Source: JBOHWJ01 sp050736615
Lineage (GTDB): Bacteria > Desulfobacterota > Binatia > Binatales > Binataceae
Length of the DNA: 32,749 nucleotides
Reading direction: 5' to 3'
Assembly (NCBI GenBank): GCA_050736615.1
Contig: JBOHWL010000089.1
Coordinates: 1 to 32,749 of the forward strand
This document shows positions 22,704 through 32,074 of the stretch, one piece after another. The translations under genes and the position numbers were made by a program. The first letter of the stretch is position 1. Each line of letters opens with the position of its first letter. The notes under the pieces were generated by a model. It saw only the letters and a list, made by a program, of their open reading frames with translations. It had not been told where the DNA came from and made no database searches.

Positions 22704-24773
22704 ATGGAAAGCTCCGCTGATAACCAACAACTTCATACCTTCAAGGGTATGCTTACGAAATTCATGCGGATGTTGTTTCCGCTCGAGTTTCGCATCGACT
22801 CGATGTCGGGTTCGGGGGCGATGCTCCCGTTTCATTACCCGCTCCTTGCCGGTGAAATGATCTATCTGCCGGAGGTGGTGGCCGGCGGCGAGGAGCTGTC
22901 ACGCGACTATTACGTCGTCACCGCGGCTCATTTGGCGGCGCGCCATGAATTTGGCACCTTCGATTTGAAGCTTGCGGAACTGCCGGGTTTTGAGCGGCGG
23001 GGCGAAACCGGGGCCGAAGCACTCGAAAGCTATGTCTCGTCATTCGACGATCCGGCACTCGCGGGTGCGCTGATGCGGCTGTGCGAAGCGACCCGAATCG
23101 ACGCGGAGTTATGCCGGCGCTATCGCGGTCTCGCGCCGCGCGTCGTTCGTCTCAATCGCACTTTGGTTGGCATTCTGAGGCCGGAGGCGCTCAGCACGAT
23201 GTTGGTCAAGGCGGCGCTCAGCGCGGACGGCGAGAACGAGCCCACCGGCGCGTTCATTCGGCGAGCGGCGGAGTTCTTCGCACCCTTGCGCGAGCACGAG
23301 GCCGCAGTCACGGACAGTGCGCTTCAGACCGGCGCGATGTATGACTGGTTGCAGGCGCTGATTGCCGCCGCCACCCGGGCCGGCGAGGGCGAGCCGCTCG
23401 AAGGCGCCGCCGCGATGCGCAACGACCTGATCGGTACCGTCCAAGGCGCGGGTGACGGTCTCGACGGCGGTGAAACCGACGGCGAGCTGGAAGGCGATGG
23501 CGGCGAGCCCGATCAACAGGTCAATTTGCAAAGCTCGGGTGGAAAATCCAAAGGCAAAGGTGGACGTCCGCTCACGCCGGAGGAAATCCGCAAGATGATC
23601 GAGCAGGGCGCCCAGTTCAAACCTTCCGAGGCCTCGGGTGAAGCCGCCGGCGAGGGCATGTACCTGACCCAGTTGCTGGGCAAGAACCAGCAGGAACTCG
23701 AGCAATTGCGCGAACAGCTTGGCGAAATTGGCACGCTGCCCGGAGCCGGCCGCCTGGTAATCGGGCGCAGCCGTTCGCAGGATTCATATTACGCGTACGA
23801 CGAATGGGACTACGTGATGGCGGACTACCGCCGCAATTGGTGCCGCCTGCGTGAAGTGATGCTGGACGGCGACAACGGCGGCTTTTTCGCGCGCACGCTC
23901 GAACATTACGCCGAACTGCTGCCGCAGGTCCGGCGCCACTTCCAGCGCATCCGGCCCGCCTCCTATCGCATGGTGCGCGGACTTGAGGACGGCGACGAGA
24001 TTGATATCGATCGCACGATCGAATCATGCGTGCAGCGCCGGATGGGTGAGATTCCCGATGGGCGCGTGTACAAAGCGCGCAAGAAAGAAGCGCGCGATGT
24101 CGCCACGCTCTTCCTGTTGGACATGTCGGCCTCGACCGACGAGCCGATTCATCATGAAGTGCCGCAGCGCCGCGACGATGATGACGACGCCGACGATTGG
24201 ATGAAGGCATGGCAACGCCGCCCCGAAATGTCACAGCGGCCGCGCCGCATTATCGACGTGAACAAGGAAGCGCTGGTGATTATGGCGCAGGCGCTCGAAG
24301 AGATCGGCGACTCCTACGCCATCATGGGCTTCTCCGGCCATGGACGCGACAACGTCGAGTTCTATGTGATCAAGGAATTCGATCATGAACTGTCCGACGA
24401 GGTGAAGGCGCGCGTCGGCGCGGTTGAACCCAAGCGTTCGACCCGGATGGGCGCGGCGATTCGGCATGTGCGCGAGAAGTTCAAAGACGTCAGCTCGCGC
24501 GCCAAGCATGTGATTCTGCTGAGCGACGGCTTTCCGCAGGACTTCGATTATGGCCACGACCGGCGCTCCAACGCATACGGCATCCAAGACACCATGGTCG
24601 CGTTGAAGGAACTCGAAATGGCGGGGGTGGTGCCGTTCTGTATCACGGTCGATCGCACCGGCCATGATTATCTGCGCCAGATGTGCGCGGCCTCACGCTA
24701 TCTGATAATCGAGGATATCGCGGCGTTGCCGCGCCAATTGCCGAAAATTTACGAACAAGTTGTGCGCTGGTAG
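22704..24773 (+). CDS. NorD-like VWA-domain protein
   Basis: This 689-residue cytosolic protein resembles NorD/CbbO-type activators. It has a poorly conserved helical N-terminal half and an acidic, glycine-rich linker (about residues 240-290). A C-terminal von Willebrand A domain follows, with the metal-site motif DMSAST (D473, S475, S477), the later ST residues in PKRSTRMGAAIRH, and the LLSDGFPQDFDYG strand. NorD-type proteins work with a MoxR-class AAA+ ATPase to load metal centres into target enzymes. No MoxR/NorQ/CbbQ gene or nitric oxide reductase is in the window. An acidic insert (RRDDDDDADD) follows the metal site. The start at 22704 lacks a clear ribosome binding site. Confidence 0.8.
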   Translation: MESSADNQQLHTFKGMLTKFMRMLFPLEFRIDSMSGSGAMLPFHYPLLAGEMIYLPEVVAGGEELSRDYYVVTAAHLAARHEFGTFDLKLAELPGFERRGETGAEALESYVSSFDDPALAGALMRLCEATRIDAELCRRYRGLAPRVVRLNRTLVGILRPEALSTMLVKAALSADGENEPTGAFIRRAAEFFAPLREHEAAVTDSALQTGAMYDWLQALIAAATRAGEGEPLEGAAAMRNDLIGTVQGAGDGLDGGETDGELEGDGGEPDQQVNLQSSGGKSKGKGGRPLTPEEIRKMIEQGAQFKPSEASGEAAGEGMYLTQLLGKNQQELEQLREQLGEIGTLPGAGRLVIGRSRSQDSYYAYDEWDYVMADYRRNWCRLREVMLDGDNGGFFARTLEHYAELLPQVRRHFQRIRPASYRMVRGLEDGDEIDIDRTIESCVQRRMGEIPDGRVYKARKKEARDVATLFLLDMSASTDEPIHHEVPQRRDDDDDADDWMKAWQRRPEMSQRPRRIIDVNKEALVIMAQALEEIGDSYAIMGFSGHGRDNVEFYVIKEFDHELSDEVKARVGAVEPKRSTRMGAAIRHVREKFKDVSSRAKHVILLSDGFPQDFDYGHDRRSNAYGIQDTMVALKELEMAGVVPFCITVDRTGHDYLRQMCAASRYLIIEDIAALPRQLPKIYEQVVRW

Positions 24774-24832
24774 CGAGCGGGTATCGTCAACAGCATGGAT
24801 TCACAATGCCAGGAAGAGGGAGAGGTGAACGG

Positions 24833-25699
24833 ATGGCCAAAGTGATGATCGAAGCGGCAATCAATGGCGCCGCGATGAGAAAGTTCAATCCGCACATTCC
24901 CTATACTCCTAAGGAAATCGCGCAGGACGCGATTGCAACCTGCCGGGCCGGCGCCGCCATCATCCATTTTCACGTGCGGGACCCTGAGAACGGCCGCTGG
25001 GTCCATGACGTGCCGTATTACGCCGAGGTGTACCGGCAAGCTCGCGCCGGTTGCAAAGCGATGCTGTGGCCAACCTTCCCGTTTGAAGGCGATGCCGCCG
25101 CTCGTTTCAGTCATTTTGTGGAATTGTCGCGCGATCCGGCGACCAAGCCGGACCTCGGGGCCGGCGACATGGGTTCTCTCAACCTCGTTTCGTATGATCC
25201 GGGTGCGAAAAAGATTCGCGACGAGACCGTAGTCTATCGTAACAGTTACGAGACGATCCGCTATTTCCTGACCAAGTCGCGTGAGCTTGGATTGAGGCCA
25301 ACGCTGCAGATTTTCGACCCGAGCTTTGTGCGTGCGGCGCTGATTTTTCTCGAACAGGGCGTTCTGACCGAGCCGCTGCTGCTCAAATTTTATCTCGGCG
25401 GACCAGAATTGCCGTTCGGGATGCCGCCGACGCTGAAGAGCCTCGAAGCCTATTTGGACATACTCAAGGGCGTTCGCATGAACTGGTTCGCGGCGACCTT
25501 GGGAGGTGACAATCTGCCGCTGATTCCCACCGTCGTGAGTCTGGGCGGACACGTGCGCGTCGGACTGGAGGATTATCAATACGCGCGCGAGGGTCAGTTC
25601 GGCAATCCGCAATTAGTCGAGAAAGCAGCCGCTGTGATCCGTGCGATGGGACACGAAGTCGCCTCGCCGGAAGAGGCGCGCGAAATTCTGCAAGCGTAA
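24833..25699 (+). CDS. Beta-keto acid cleavage enzyme (BKACE, DUF849 family)
   Basis: This 288-residue TIM-barrel protein belongs to the BKACE family, which condenses a beta-keto acid with acetyl-CoA and cleaves it to a CoA ester and acetoacetate. The zinc motif HFHVRDP (H45, H47) follows AAIIHF on the first strands. GAGDMGSLNL, LGGPELPFGMPP and the C-terminal VRVGLEDYQYAREGQ are all family landmarks, including the glutamate of GLED. The substrate cannot be read from sequence. ATG at 24833 has GAGGT seven bases upstream and is preferred over ATG at 24806. It follows the VWA gene by 59 bases and may share its transcript. Confidence 0.9.
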   Translation: MAKVMIEAAINGAAMRKFNPHIPYTPKEIAQDAIATCRAGAAIIHFHVRDPENGRWVHDVPYYAEVYRQARAGCKAMLWPTFPFEGDAAARFSHFVELSRDPATKPDLGAGDMGSLNLVSYDPGAKKIRDETVVYRNSYETIRYFLTKSRELGLRPTLQIFDPSFVRAALIFLEQGVLTEPLLLKFYLGGPELPFGMPPTLKSLEAYLDILKGVRMNWFAATLGGDNLPLIPTVVSLGGHVRVGLEDYQYAREGQFGNPQLVEKAAAVIRAMGHEVASPEEAREILQA

Positions 25700-25722
25700 T
25701 TCGCCCGCAATTTACACAATTG

Positions 25723-27258
25723 TCATCGCGGGCTGGAATCGCGCAGATCGTGCCCCGTCATTTCGTCCGGCTTCGCTATGCCCAGTATCGCGAGCAATGT
25801 CGGGGCCACGTCTGCCAAGGTGCCACCACGCTTGAGCCGGCCTTTGAACCCGCGATCATACAGAATCAGCGGCACCGGATTCGTCGTATGGGCGGTGTGG
25901 GCCTGTCCGGTCCGCGGATCCGCCATGAATTCCGCATTGCCATGATCGGCGGTAATCAACGCCACGCCGCCGGCGCGTTCAACCGCGTCGATCACCACGC
26001 CCAGGGCCGCATCCGAGGCATCGATCGCCTTCACCGCCGCTTCCATATTGCCGGTATGGCCGACCATGTCCGGATTGGCGAAATTCAATACGACCACGCC
26101 GAACTTGGCGCTGGCGATTTCATCGGCCACGCGGCGCGCGATCGCCGCCGCGCGCATTTCCGGCTCGAGGTCGTAGGTGGCGACTTTCGAAGACGGAATC
26201 AGGATGCGCTCTTCCAAAGGCCATGGCTTTTCGACGCCGCCATTTAAAAAATACGTCACGTGCGCGTACTTCTCGGTTTCGGCCACGCGCAGATTCCGAA
26301 TGCCGGCCGTCGCCAGCACTTCGGCCAGGGTGTGCTCGACGTCCTCGGGGCCGAAGGCAAGCGGCAGTCCGAAGCCGCGATAATATTCGGTCATACAGAC
26401 GTAGCCGATGTCGGGCACTCGCGGGCGGTTGAAACCGCTGAAATCGCGCAGCGCGAGCGCGGCCGTCAACTGGCGCGCGCGATCGGCGCGGAAGTTGTAA
26501 CAAATCACCTGGTCACCGTCGCGCATCGGATGTGGCTCGCCGATCACGGCCGGTTCGACGAATTCGTCGTTCTTATCCGCGGCGTAGGCGGCCTCGACCG
26601 CGGCCCGCGCGCTCGGGGCTGGCTTGCCCTCGCCCATCACGAAGGCGCGCCAGGCCCGCTCGGTGCGTTCCCATCGCTGGTCGCGGTCCATCGCATAGTA
26701 GCGTCCCGACACGGTCGCGATCCGTCCGCATCCGATCGCCTTGAGCTTTGCTTCGAGCGCGGCGACGAAGGACAGGGCGGAGCGCGGCGGCTTGTCACGT
26801 CCATCCAGCACCGCGTGCACCGCAACGTCACGCGCGCGATGCGCGGCGGCCAGTTCGAGCAGCGCGAACAGATGGTCGATATGGCTATGCACGCTGCCAT
26901 CGGACAGCAGGCCCCAAAGGTGGAGCGTGCGCTGGCTTTGAACGGCCTGATCAATCGCGCCGAGCAGGACCGGATTGCGCGCGAATTCACCGTTCTCGAT
27001 CGCTTTGGTGATGCGCATCACGTCCTGATAAATCACCCGGCCCGCGCCAATCGTCAGATGGCCGACCTCTGAGTTGCCCATGATTCCAGGCATTAGGCCG
27101 ACCGCCGCGCCGGACGCGTCAAGCTCGCAATGCGCTTGGGTGTGCCACAGGCGATCCATGGTGGGCGTGCGCGCCGCCGCGATCGCGTTGGCTTCGCTTG
27201 CCTGCCGCAGCCCCCAGCCGTCGAATATCACCAGCGCCACCACCGATGGACGACTCAT
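25723..27258 (-). CDS. gpmI: 2,3-bisphosphoglycerate-independent phosphoglycerate mutase
   Basis: This 511-residue manganese enzyme interconverts 3- and 2-phosphoglycerate. The first metal ligand is D13 in IFDGWG, and the phosphorylated nucleophile is S63 in GIMGNSEVGHL. DGRDKPP, RADRARQLT and the C-terminal ITADHGNAE metal-site motif are all intact. The length is standard for the alkaline-phosphatase-superfamily form. The ATG overlaps the enolase stop by four bases (ATGA), so the two consecutive glycolytic enzymes are translationally coupled. It converges with the BKACE gene with 23 bases between. Confidence 0.97.
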   Translation of the reverse strand: MSRPSVVALVIFDGWGLRQASEANAIAAARTPTMDRLWHTQAHCELDASGAAVGLMPGIMGNSEVGHLTIGAGRVIYQDVMRITKAIENGEFARNPVLLGAIDQAVQSQRTLHLWGLLSDGSVHSHIDHLFALLELAAAHRARDVAVHAVLDGRDKPPRSALSFVAALEAKLKAIGCGRIATVSGRYYAMDRDQRWERTERAWRAFVMGEGKPAPSARAAVEAAYAADKNDEFVEPAVIGEPHPMRDGDQVICYNFRADRARQLTAALALRDFSGFNRPRVPDIGYVCMTEYYRGFGLPLAFGPEDVEHTLAEVLATAGIRNLRVAETEKYAHVTYFLNGGVEKPWPLEERILIPSSKVATYDLEPEMRAAAIARRVADEIASAKFGVVVLNFANPDMVGHTGNMEAAVKAIDASDAALGVVIDAVERAGGVALITADHGNAEFMADPRTGQAHTAHTTNPVPLILYDRGFKGRLKRGGTLADVAPTLLAILGIAKPDEMTGHDLRDSSPR

Positions 27259-28553
27259 CGCGCACGCTCCATATGACGGAACACGCTGGCGCCGGGATAG
27301 CGCGACTGGCCGCCAAGGTTCTCGGCGATGCGTAACAGGCGATTATATTTGGCAATACGTTCACCGCGGCTGACCGAGCCGGTCTTGATCTGGCCGGCGC
27401 CGGTGCCGACCGCCAGGTCCGCGATAGTCGTGTCCTCGGTCTCGCCGGAGCGATGCGAAATCACGCAGGAATAGCCGGCCGCGCGTGCGACCGTGATCGT
27501 ATTGAGGGTTTCGGTCAGCGTGCCAATCTGGTTGAGTTTGATCAAAATGGAATTGGCGGCCTTTTCCCTGATCCCCCGTTCCAGCCGCTTCGGATTCGTC
27601 ACGAACAGGTCGTCGCCGACCAGTTGCACGCGTTCGCCCAATTCGCGCGTCAGGGTCTGCCAGCCTTGCCAGTCGTCTTGCGCCAAGCCGTCCTCTAGCG
27701 AAACGATCGGGTAATGATCGAGCAATCCGGCGTAAAAACGGACCATCTCGTCGGCATCGCGCGCCTTCTTGTCCGAGCGGGCGAAGACGTATTTGCCGTC
27801 CTCGTAAAATTCGCTTGAGGCGGGGTCGAGCGCAAGCGACACGTCGGCACCCGGCTGGTAGCCGGCGCTTACGATCGCTTCCATGATGACTTCAATGGGC
27901 TCTTCGTTATTGCGCAGATTAGGCGCGAAGCCACCCTCGTCGCCGACATTAGTGGAACAGCCGCGCTTCTTAAGCACGCCCGCAAGCGCGTGAAAAATCT
28001 CCACGCCCATCCGCAGCGCCTCGGGAAAGTTCGGCGCGCCATGCGGCACAATCATGAATTCCTGCAGGTCAACGTTCGAATCCGCGTGTCTCCCGCCGTT
28101 GACTACGTTCATCATCGGCACCGGCATCAGATGCGCCTCGCGGTCAAGATGAAGATATAACGGGATGCCTTTGGAGACCGCCGCCGCATGGGCCGCCGCC
28201 AGCGATACGCCGAGCATTGCATTGGCTCCCAGCCGCGATTTGTTCTCGGTTCCGTCAAGCTGCAGCAGGGCATCGTCAAGCGCGGCCTGCATCGTGACGT
28301 CCATCCCGGCCAGCTTGGGTGCGATTACCTCGCGGACATTATGGACGGCCTTGAGTACACCTTTGCCGCCGTAGCGTTGCGGGTCGCCGTCGCGAAGTTC
28401 CAGCGCCTCGTGCGTGCCGGTCGAGGCGCCCGAGGGGACTTCGGCTCGCCCCGTCTCGCCGCCACCGAGTATGACTTCGACTTCAATCGTCGGGTTGCCG
28501 CGCGAATCGAGGATTTCGCGCGCTCTGATCTCTTTTATGTTCGCAGCAGGCAT
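27255..28553 (-). CDS. eno: Enolase
   Basis: This 432-residue enzyme converts 2-phosphoglycerate to phosphoenolpyruvate. The N-terminal REILDSRGNPTIEVEV, the acid-base glutamate in NVGDEGGFAPN, magnesium ligands in SLEDGLAQDDW and GDDLFVTNP, the catalytic lysine in ILIKLNQIGT, and SHRSGETEDTTIADLAV are all present. ATG at 28553 (MPAANIKEI) is preferred over TTG at 28559. gpmI follows in the same transcript. No clear ribosome binding site is seen before the ATG. Confidence 0.97.
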   Translation of the reverse strand: MPAANIKEIRAREILDSRGNPTIEVEVILGGGETGRAEVPSGASTGTHEALELRDGDPQRYGGKGVLKAVHNVREVIAPKLAGMDVTMQAALDDALLQLDGTENKSRLGANAMLGVSLAAAHAAAVSKGIPLYLHLDREAHLMPVPMMNVVNGGRHADSNVDLQEFMIVPHGAPNFPEALRMGVEIFHALAGVLKKRGCSTNVGDEGGFAPNLRNNEEPIEVIMEAIVSAGYQPGADVSLALDPASSEFYEDGKYVFARSDKKARDADEMVRFYAGLLDHYPIVSLEDGLAQDDWQGWQTLTRELGERVQLVGDDLFVTNPKRLERGIREKAANSILIKLNQIGTLTETLNTITVARAAGYSCVISHRSGETEDTTIADLAVGTGAGQIKTGSVSRGERIAKYNRLLRIAENLGGQSRYPGASVFRHMERAR

Positions 28554-28695
28554 AAGCAAAACACCGCGGTCAAGAGCGAATCCGTACCGGGCGAACGTAA
28601 GCGCTTACCGGGGGCTCCAAATTCAGTTGAGCGGTGAGGGGGTAGGGCCGGGCGTAAGCGCGCGGGACGGCCGCTCGCGCCCGGGCCCGGTTGCC

Positions 28696-29061
28696 TCAGG
28701 CGGCGCGCCGCGGGCGCGCCACATCCTTAGCCATCACCTTGTCGGCAACGGGCGCGAAAATATAGGCGGCCGCGCCATTTAAGTCGATCGCGTCGCTGAT
28801 CACCATGTCGGCGGTGCCGCCGCGCGCTCTCATTTCTTTCAACACCCCGGCGAGATCATCCGTCTCAATCTCGTAGAGAGCCAGGTATTTGTAGGGATTG
28901 TTCTTGCCCATCTGGGAGTCGGCCAGCTTGAAACGCTGAGCGCACACCAGTCCCGGCACATTCAGCACGTCGGGCAGGTGGGTTTTGTTGTACCACTCGT
29001 TGTATTCGCTTTCCTTGCCGGCGGTCGGATTGGTTAATACGACAAACGTGTACTTGGCCAT
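28696..29061 (-). CDS. Ferredoxin-fold dimeric protein, EthD/DUF4286-like
   Basis: This 121-residue protein reads MAKYTFVVLTNPTAGKESEY, then NEWYNKTHLPDVLNVPG. This is the N-terminal beta-alpha unit of dimeric alpha-beta barrel proteins related to EthD and DUF4286. Members are small cytosolic proteins often linked to catabolism of aromatic or steroid-like compounds, but no substrate is known here. AAAGGA lies eight bases upstream of the ATG. It is on the same strand as eno but separated by 142 bases containing GC-rich inverted repeats, so it is probably a separate unit. It is divergent from aroQ. Confidence 0.75.
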   Translation of the reverse strand: MAKYTFVVLTNPTAGKESEYNEWYNKTHLPDVLNVPGLVCAQRFKLADSQMGKNNPYKYLALYEIETDDLAGVLKEMRARGGTADMVISDAIDLNGAAAYIFAPVADKVMAKDVARPRRAA

Positions 29062-29229
29062 GGGATCGGTCCTTTAGGGAATTTTGAAGGGTATCAAACC
29101 GGGATTCTGCCGGCGTGTTTCCCTCCGCCGCCGATTCTAGTGCCGCGCTTCCCACCGTGTCCAACCGCCGGGCGGGTTCAATGGCTTGAAACCCAATACG
29201 CGGTAGGATTCAATGCGACGAGGATTAGT

Positions 29230-29745
29230 ATGCCGACGCGGGTCAAGCGAAGTGTGCTGGAAGCCAAGGAGCGGGCCGAGGCCCGCTGGGGCGATCCACC
29301 AAAAATTCTGGTGATACACGGACCCAACCTCAACCTGCTCGGCCAACGTGAGCCGGAGATCTACGGCCACACCACGCTTGCGGACCTCGATCAGTCGCTG
29401 GCCACGCTTGCGGACGAGCTGCGCATCGCGGTTGCGACCTTTCAATCCAACAGTGAGGGCGCAATCGTCGATCGCATCCAGGAGGCTCGCGGTCAGATTG
29501 ACGTGCTGATTATCAACCCCGCCGCCTACACCCATACCAGCGTGGCGATTCGCGACGCGCTTGGGGCGCTCGACGTGCCGGTGATCGAAGTGCATTTGTC
29601 CAACGTCTATCGGCGCGAAGCTTTTCGCCATCATTCGACCATTGCTGACGTGGTGGTTGGCCGCATCATGGGTTTTGGCGCCGATACCTACTCACTCGCC
29701 CTTAGAGCGGCAGAGTCGCTCGCGCGCGCGGTTGAGAAAACTTGA
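29230..29745 (+). CDS. aroQ: Type II 3-dehydroquinate dehydratase
   Basis: This dodecameric enzyme catalyses the third step of the shikimate pathway. The core starts at KILVIHGPNLNLLGQREPEI, containing the catalytic arginine and the following tyrosine (EIYG). FQSNSEGAIVDRI, INPAAYTHTS, and EVHLSNVYRREAFRHHS supply the other active-site residues. ATG at 29230 with GAGGA upstream gives 171 residues, about 25 longer at the N-terminus than the usual 145-150. That charged extension (VKRSVLEAKERAEARW) could reflect a wrong start, though later starts have weaker signals. It lies upstream of accB and accC, an arrangement common in bacteria. Confidence 0.93.
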   Translation: MPTRVKRSVLEAKERAEARWGDPPKILVIHGPNLNLLGQREPEIYGHTTLADLDQSLATLADELRIAVATFQSNSEGAIVDRIQEARGQIDVLIINPAAYTHTSVAIRDALGALDVPVIEVHLSNVYRREAFRHHSTIADVVVGRIMGFGADTYSLALRAAESLARAVEKT

Positions 29746-29833
29746 AGACCTGGAAAAACGGCGGGCGGCAAGGTCGCCTGCGCGCGTTTCTGCCGCGCCA
29801 TTTGGAATCGCCTGCCACGGTCGCGGAGATCAA

Positions 29834-30343
29834 ATGGAAGTTCGGGAAATAAAGGCGCTCGTCGCCCTGATGCGTGAATATGGGCTGATCGAACTGGAGC
29901 TTGAAGACAAGAAGATTGGCAAGGTGAGGCTGGTCCGTGCGCTGGCTGACGATGAAGGCGCGAAACGGCGCGTCTCCGAGCTGCCGCAACCATCTGACGG
30001 CGCCGCGCGGAGCCCGGCCGTTAAAGGTCCCGTGCGCCGTGTCGAAGCGGCTACAGCGAAGGCGGCGTTGGCCAGCCCGCAAGCGCTGGAACTCGCCCCC
30101 AATCAGCGCATGGTGCAAAGCCCGATGGTTGGCACATTTTATCGTGCGGCGTCGCCGGACGCGGCGCCGTTTGTGGAGGAGGGCGATTCAGTGCGCAAGG
30201 GCCAGCCGTTGTGCATCATCGAAGCGATGAAGATGATGAACGAAATCGAGGCCGAGATGGCCGGCCGCGTGATCAGGATTCTGTGCGACAACGGGCAGCC
30301 GGTACAATACGGTCAGCCTTTGGCCGTGCTGGAAATCAGCTAG
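29834..30343 (+). CDS. accB: Biotin carboxyl carrier protein of acetyl-CoA carboxylase
   Basis: This 169-residue carrier has a short N-terminal dimerising region (EIKALVALMREYGLIELELE), an Ala/Pro-rich linker (about 40-90) and a C-terminal biotinyl domain. The biotin attachment site is K133 in EAMKMMNEI. VQSPMVGTFYRAASPDAAPF and the thumb-like segment of AccB proteins are present. It carries CO2 from AccC to the carboxyltransferase. It starts 88 bases after aroQ and precedes accC, but a palindromic repeat (30367-30482) sits between accB and accC. Confidence 0.95.
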   Translation: MEVREIKALVALMREYGLIELELEDKKIGKVRLVRALADDEGAKRRVSELPQPSDGAARSPAVKGPVRRVEAATAKAALASPQALELAPNQRMVQSPMVGTFYRAASPDAAPFVEEGDSVRKGQPLCIIEAMKMMNEIEAEMAGRVIRILCDNGQPVQYGQPLAVLEIS

Positions 30344-30366
30344 AGAATCTCTGCGCGAGCCCCGGG

Positions 30367-30482
30367 TGTCATTCCGGACGGAGCAAACGAGTCAGCGAGG
30401 TGTGTTCGAAATAAGTGAGGAATCCTGAAGAAATCCCAGAAAGGTCAAGCGATCGGGGTTCCTCGCTGTGCTCGGAATGACA
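30367..30482. repeat. Interspersed palindromic repeat between accB and accC
   Basis: TGTCATTCCG (30367-30376) and CGGAATGACA (30473-30482) are perfect 10-bp inverted repeats bounding 116 bp. The inner sequence GGTTCCTCGCTGTGCTCGG resembles GATTCCTCGCTATGCTCGG in the copy at 9169-9297. It occupies most of the 248-base accB-accC gap and would form a hairpin in the operon mRNA. Confidence 0.75.
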
Positions 30483-30591
30483 GATGAGACTTGGGCAGAG
30501 CTTCCTGGTTGAAGCGCTTTTGCCAAGAACAATCAGGCGAGCCCGCGGGCTGCGCCAAACATCTGAATCCAGGCTAGGGAGACTGTAAGGA

Positions 30592-31974
30592 ATGTTCAAA
30601 AAGCTTCTGGTGGCCAACCGGGGCACCATCGCGATTCGGATAATTCGCGCTTGCCGGGAACTGGGCATCAGGACCATCGCGATTTATTCCACCGCCGACC
30701 AGGAGTCATTGCACGTGCGCATGGCGGACGAGGCGGTTTGTATCGGTCCGGCCGCCGCGGAAGACAGTTATCTCAATATTCCCGCGATTATCAGCGCCGT
30801 GCTGACCTATGGTGCCGACGCAGTTCATCCAGGCTACGGTTTTTTGTCGGAAAATGGCGACTTTGCCGAAGCCTGCCGGCGTTCGGGGGTGAATTTCGTC
30901 GGCCCGCGCGCGCGACACATTCGGCTGATGGGTGACAAACCGCGCGCTCGTCGCATCATGAGGCGCGCCGGTGTTCCGGTTTTGCCCGGCAGCGAGGGCA
31001 CCGGCGTGACTGAATTGCGCGAAGCGCAGGCGGACGCCAAACGGCTGGGTTTTCCGGTGCTAATCAAGGCGGCGGCGGGCGGCGGCGGCAAGGGCATGCG
31101 AGTCGCGCGTGAGATGCACGAACTCGGACGCCTGTTTCCGCTGGCGCGCGCCGAGAGCGAGGCGGCGTTTGGCTCGCGTACGATGTACCTGGAGAAATAT
31201 CTCGAGCGCGCGCGCCATGTTGAGTTTCAGATTCTGGCGGATAACCATCGCGCTTCAATGCACTTGGGAGAACGCGACTGTTCCATCCAGCGGCGCCATC
31301 AGAAGGTGCTCGAAGAGGCGCCCTGTCCGGTGATGACCAAGCGCTTGCGCGAAAAAATGGGTAAGGCGGCGCTGCGTGCCGCGGAAGTGGTCGGTTATTC
31401 CAACGTTGGGACGGTCGAGTTTCTACTGGCCCCTGATGGGCAATTTTTCTTCATCGAAATGAACACACGTATCCAGGTTGAACATGGCGTGACCGAGATG
31501 GTGACGGCCACCGACCTGGTGAAGGAGAGCATCCGTATTGCCACCGGTGAACCGCTTGATCCCAAGCGGCGGCAGGTTGAGGTCGTGGGATCAGCAATCG
31601 AATTCCGGGTCTATGCCGAAGACCCTGACACCCATCTGCCGTCGCCGGGAGTGGTGTACAATCATCACGCGCCGGGAGGTTTGGGCGTACGGGTTGAGAC
31701 CGCGCTGTACGACGGTTACCAGGTGCCGGTTCATTACGATCCGCTGATCGCGAAACTGATCGTCCACGCGGCTGACCGGGGACTCGCGATCGGGCGCGGC
31801 AAGGCGGCGTTGCGCGAGTACGTAATCGACGGCATCAAGACGAATATTCCGCTTCATTTGAAGATTCTCGACGATCCGGATTTCGGCGCGGGCGAATTTT
31901 CCACTGATTTTCTGACGCGCTACGAATTACCGAAACGGCCCGCTATCGAGCGGAGAGCCGCGAAAGCCTCCTGA
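30592..31974 (+). CDS. accC: Biotin carboxylase of acetyl-CoA carboxylase
   Basis: This 460-residue ATP-grasp enzyme carboxylates biotin on AccB. Visible are the N-terminal KKLLVANRGTIAIRIIRACR, HPGYGFLSENGDFAEAC, the glycine-rich ATP loop AAAGGGGKGM (K167), GERDCSIQRRHQKVLEEAPC, and FIEMNTRIQVEHGVTEM. The last motif has glycine at residue 299 where nearly all biotin carboxylases have proline (VEHPVTE). All catalytic residues around it are present. The C-terminus (RRAAKAS) is slightly extended. AAGGA lies directly before the ATG and GGGAGA further upstream. Confidence 0.96.
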   Translation: MFKKLLVANRGTIAIRIIRACRELGIRTIAIYSTADQESLHVRMADEAVCIGPAAAEDSYLNIPAIISAVLTYGADAVHPGYGFLSENGDFAEACRRSGVNFVGPRARHIRLMGDKPRARRIMRRAGVPVLPGSEGTGVTELREAQADAKRLGFPVLIKAAAGGGGKGMRVAREMHELGRLFPLARAESEAAFGSRTMYLEKYLERARHVEFQILADNHRASMHLGERDCSIQRRHQKVLEEAPCPVMTKRLREKMGKAALRAAEVVGYSNVGTVEFLLAPDGQFFFIEMNTRIQVEHGVTEMVTATDLVKESIRIATGEPLDPKRRQVEVVGSAIEFRVYAEDPDTHLPSPGVVYNHHAPGGLGVRVETALYDGYQVPVHYDPLIAKLIVHAADRGLAIGRGKAALREYVIDGIKTNIPLHLKILDDPDFGAGEFSTDFLTRYELPKRPAIERRAAKAS

Positions 31975-32074
31975 TGGCTGCTCCAATTCCGCGGGCCATT
32001 GTTCCGGATCGACGCGGCCGATCGATTTGTAATCCGCTGTCAGGTCGGCGGATTCAAAACTTGGGATGCGATAA

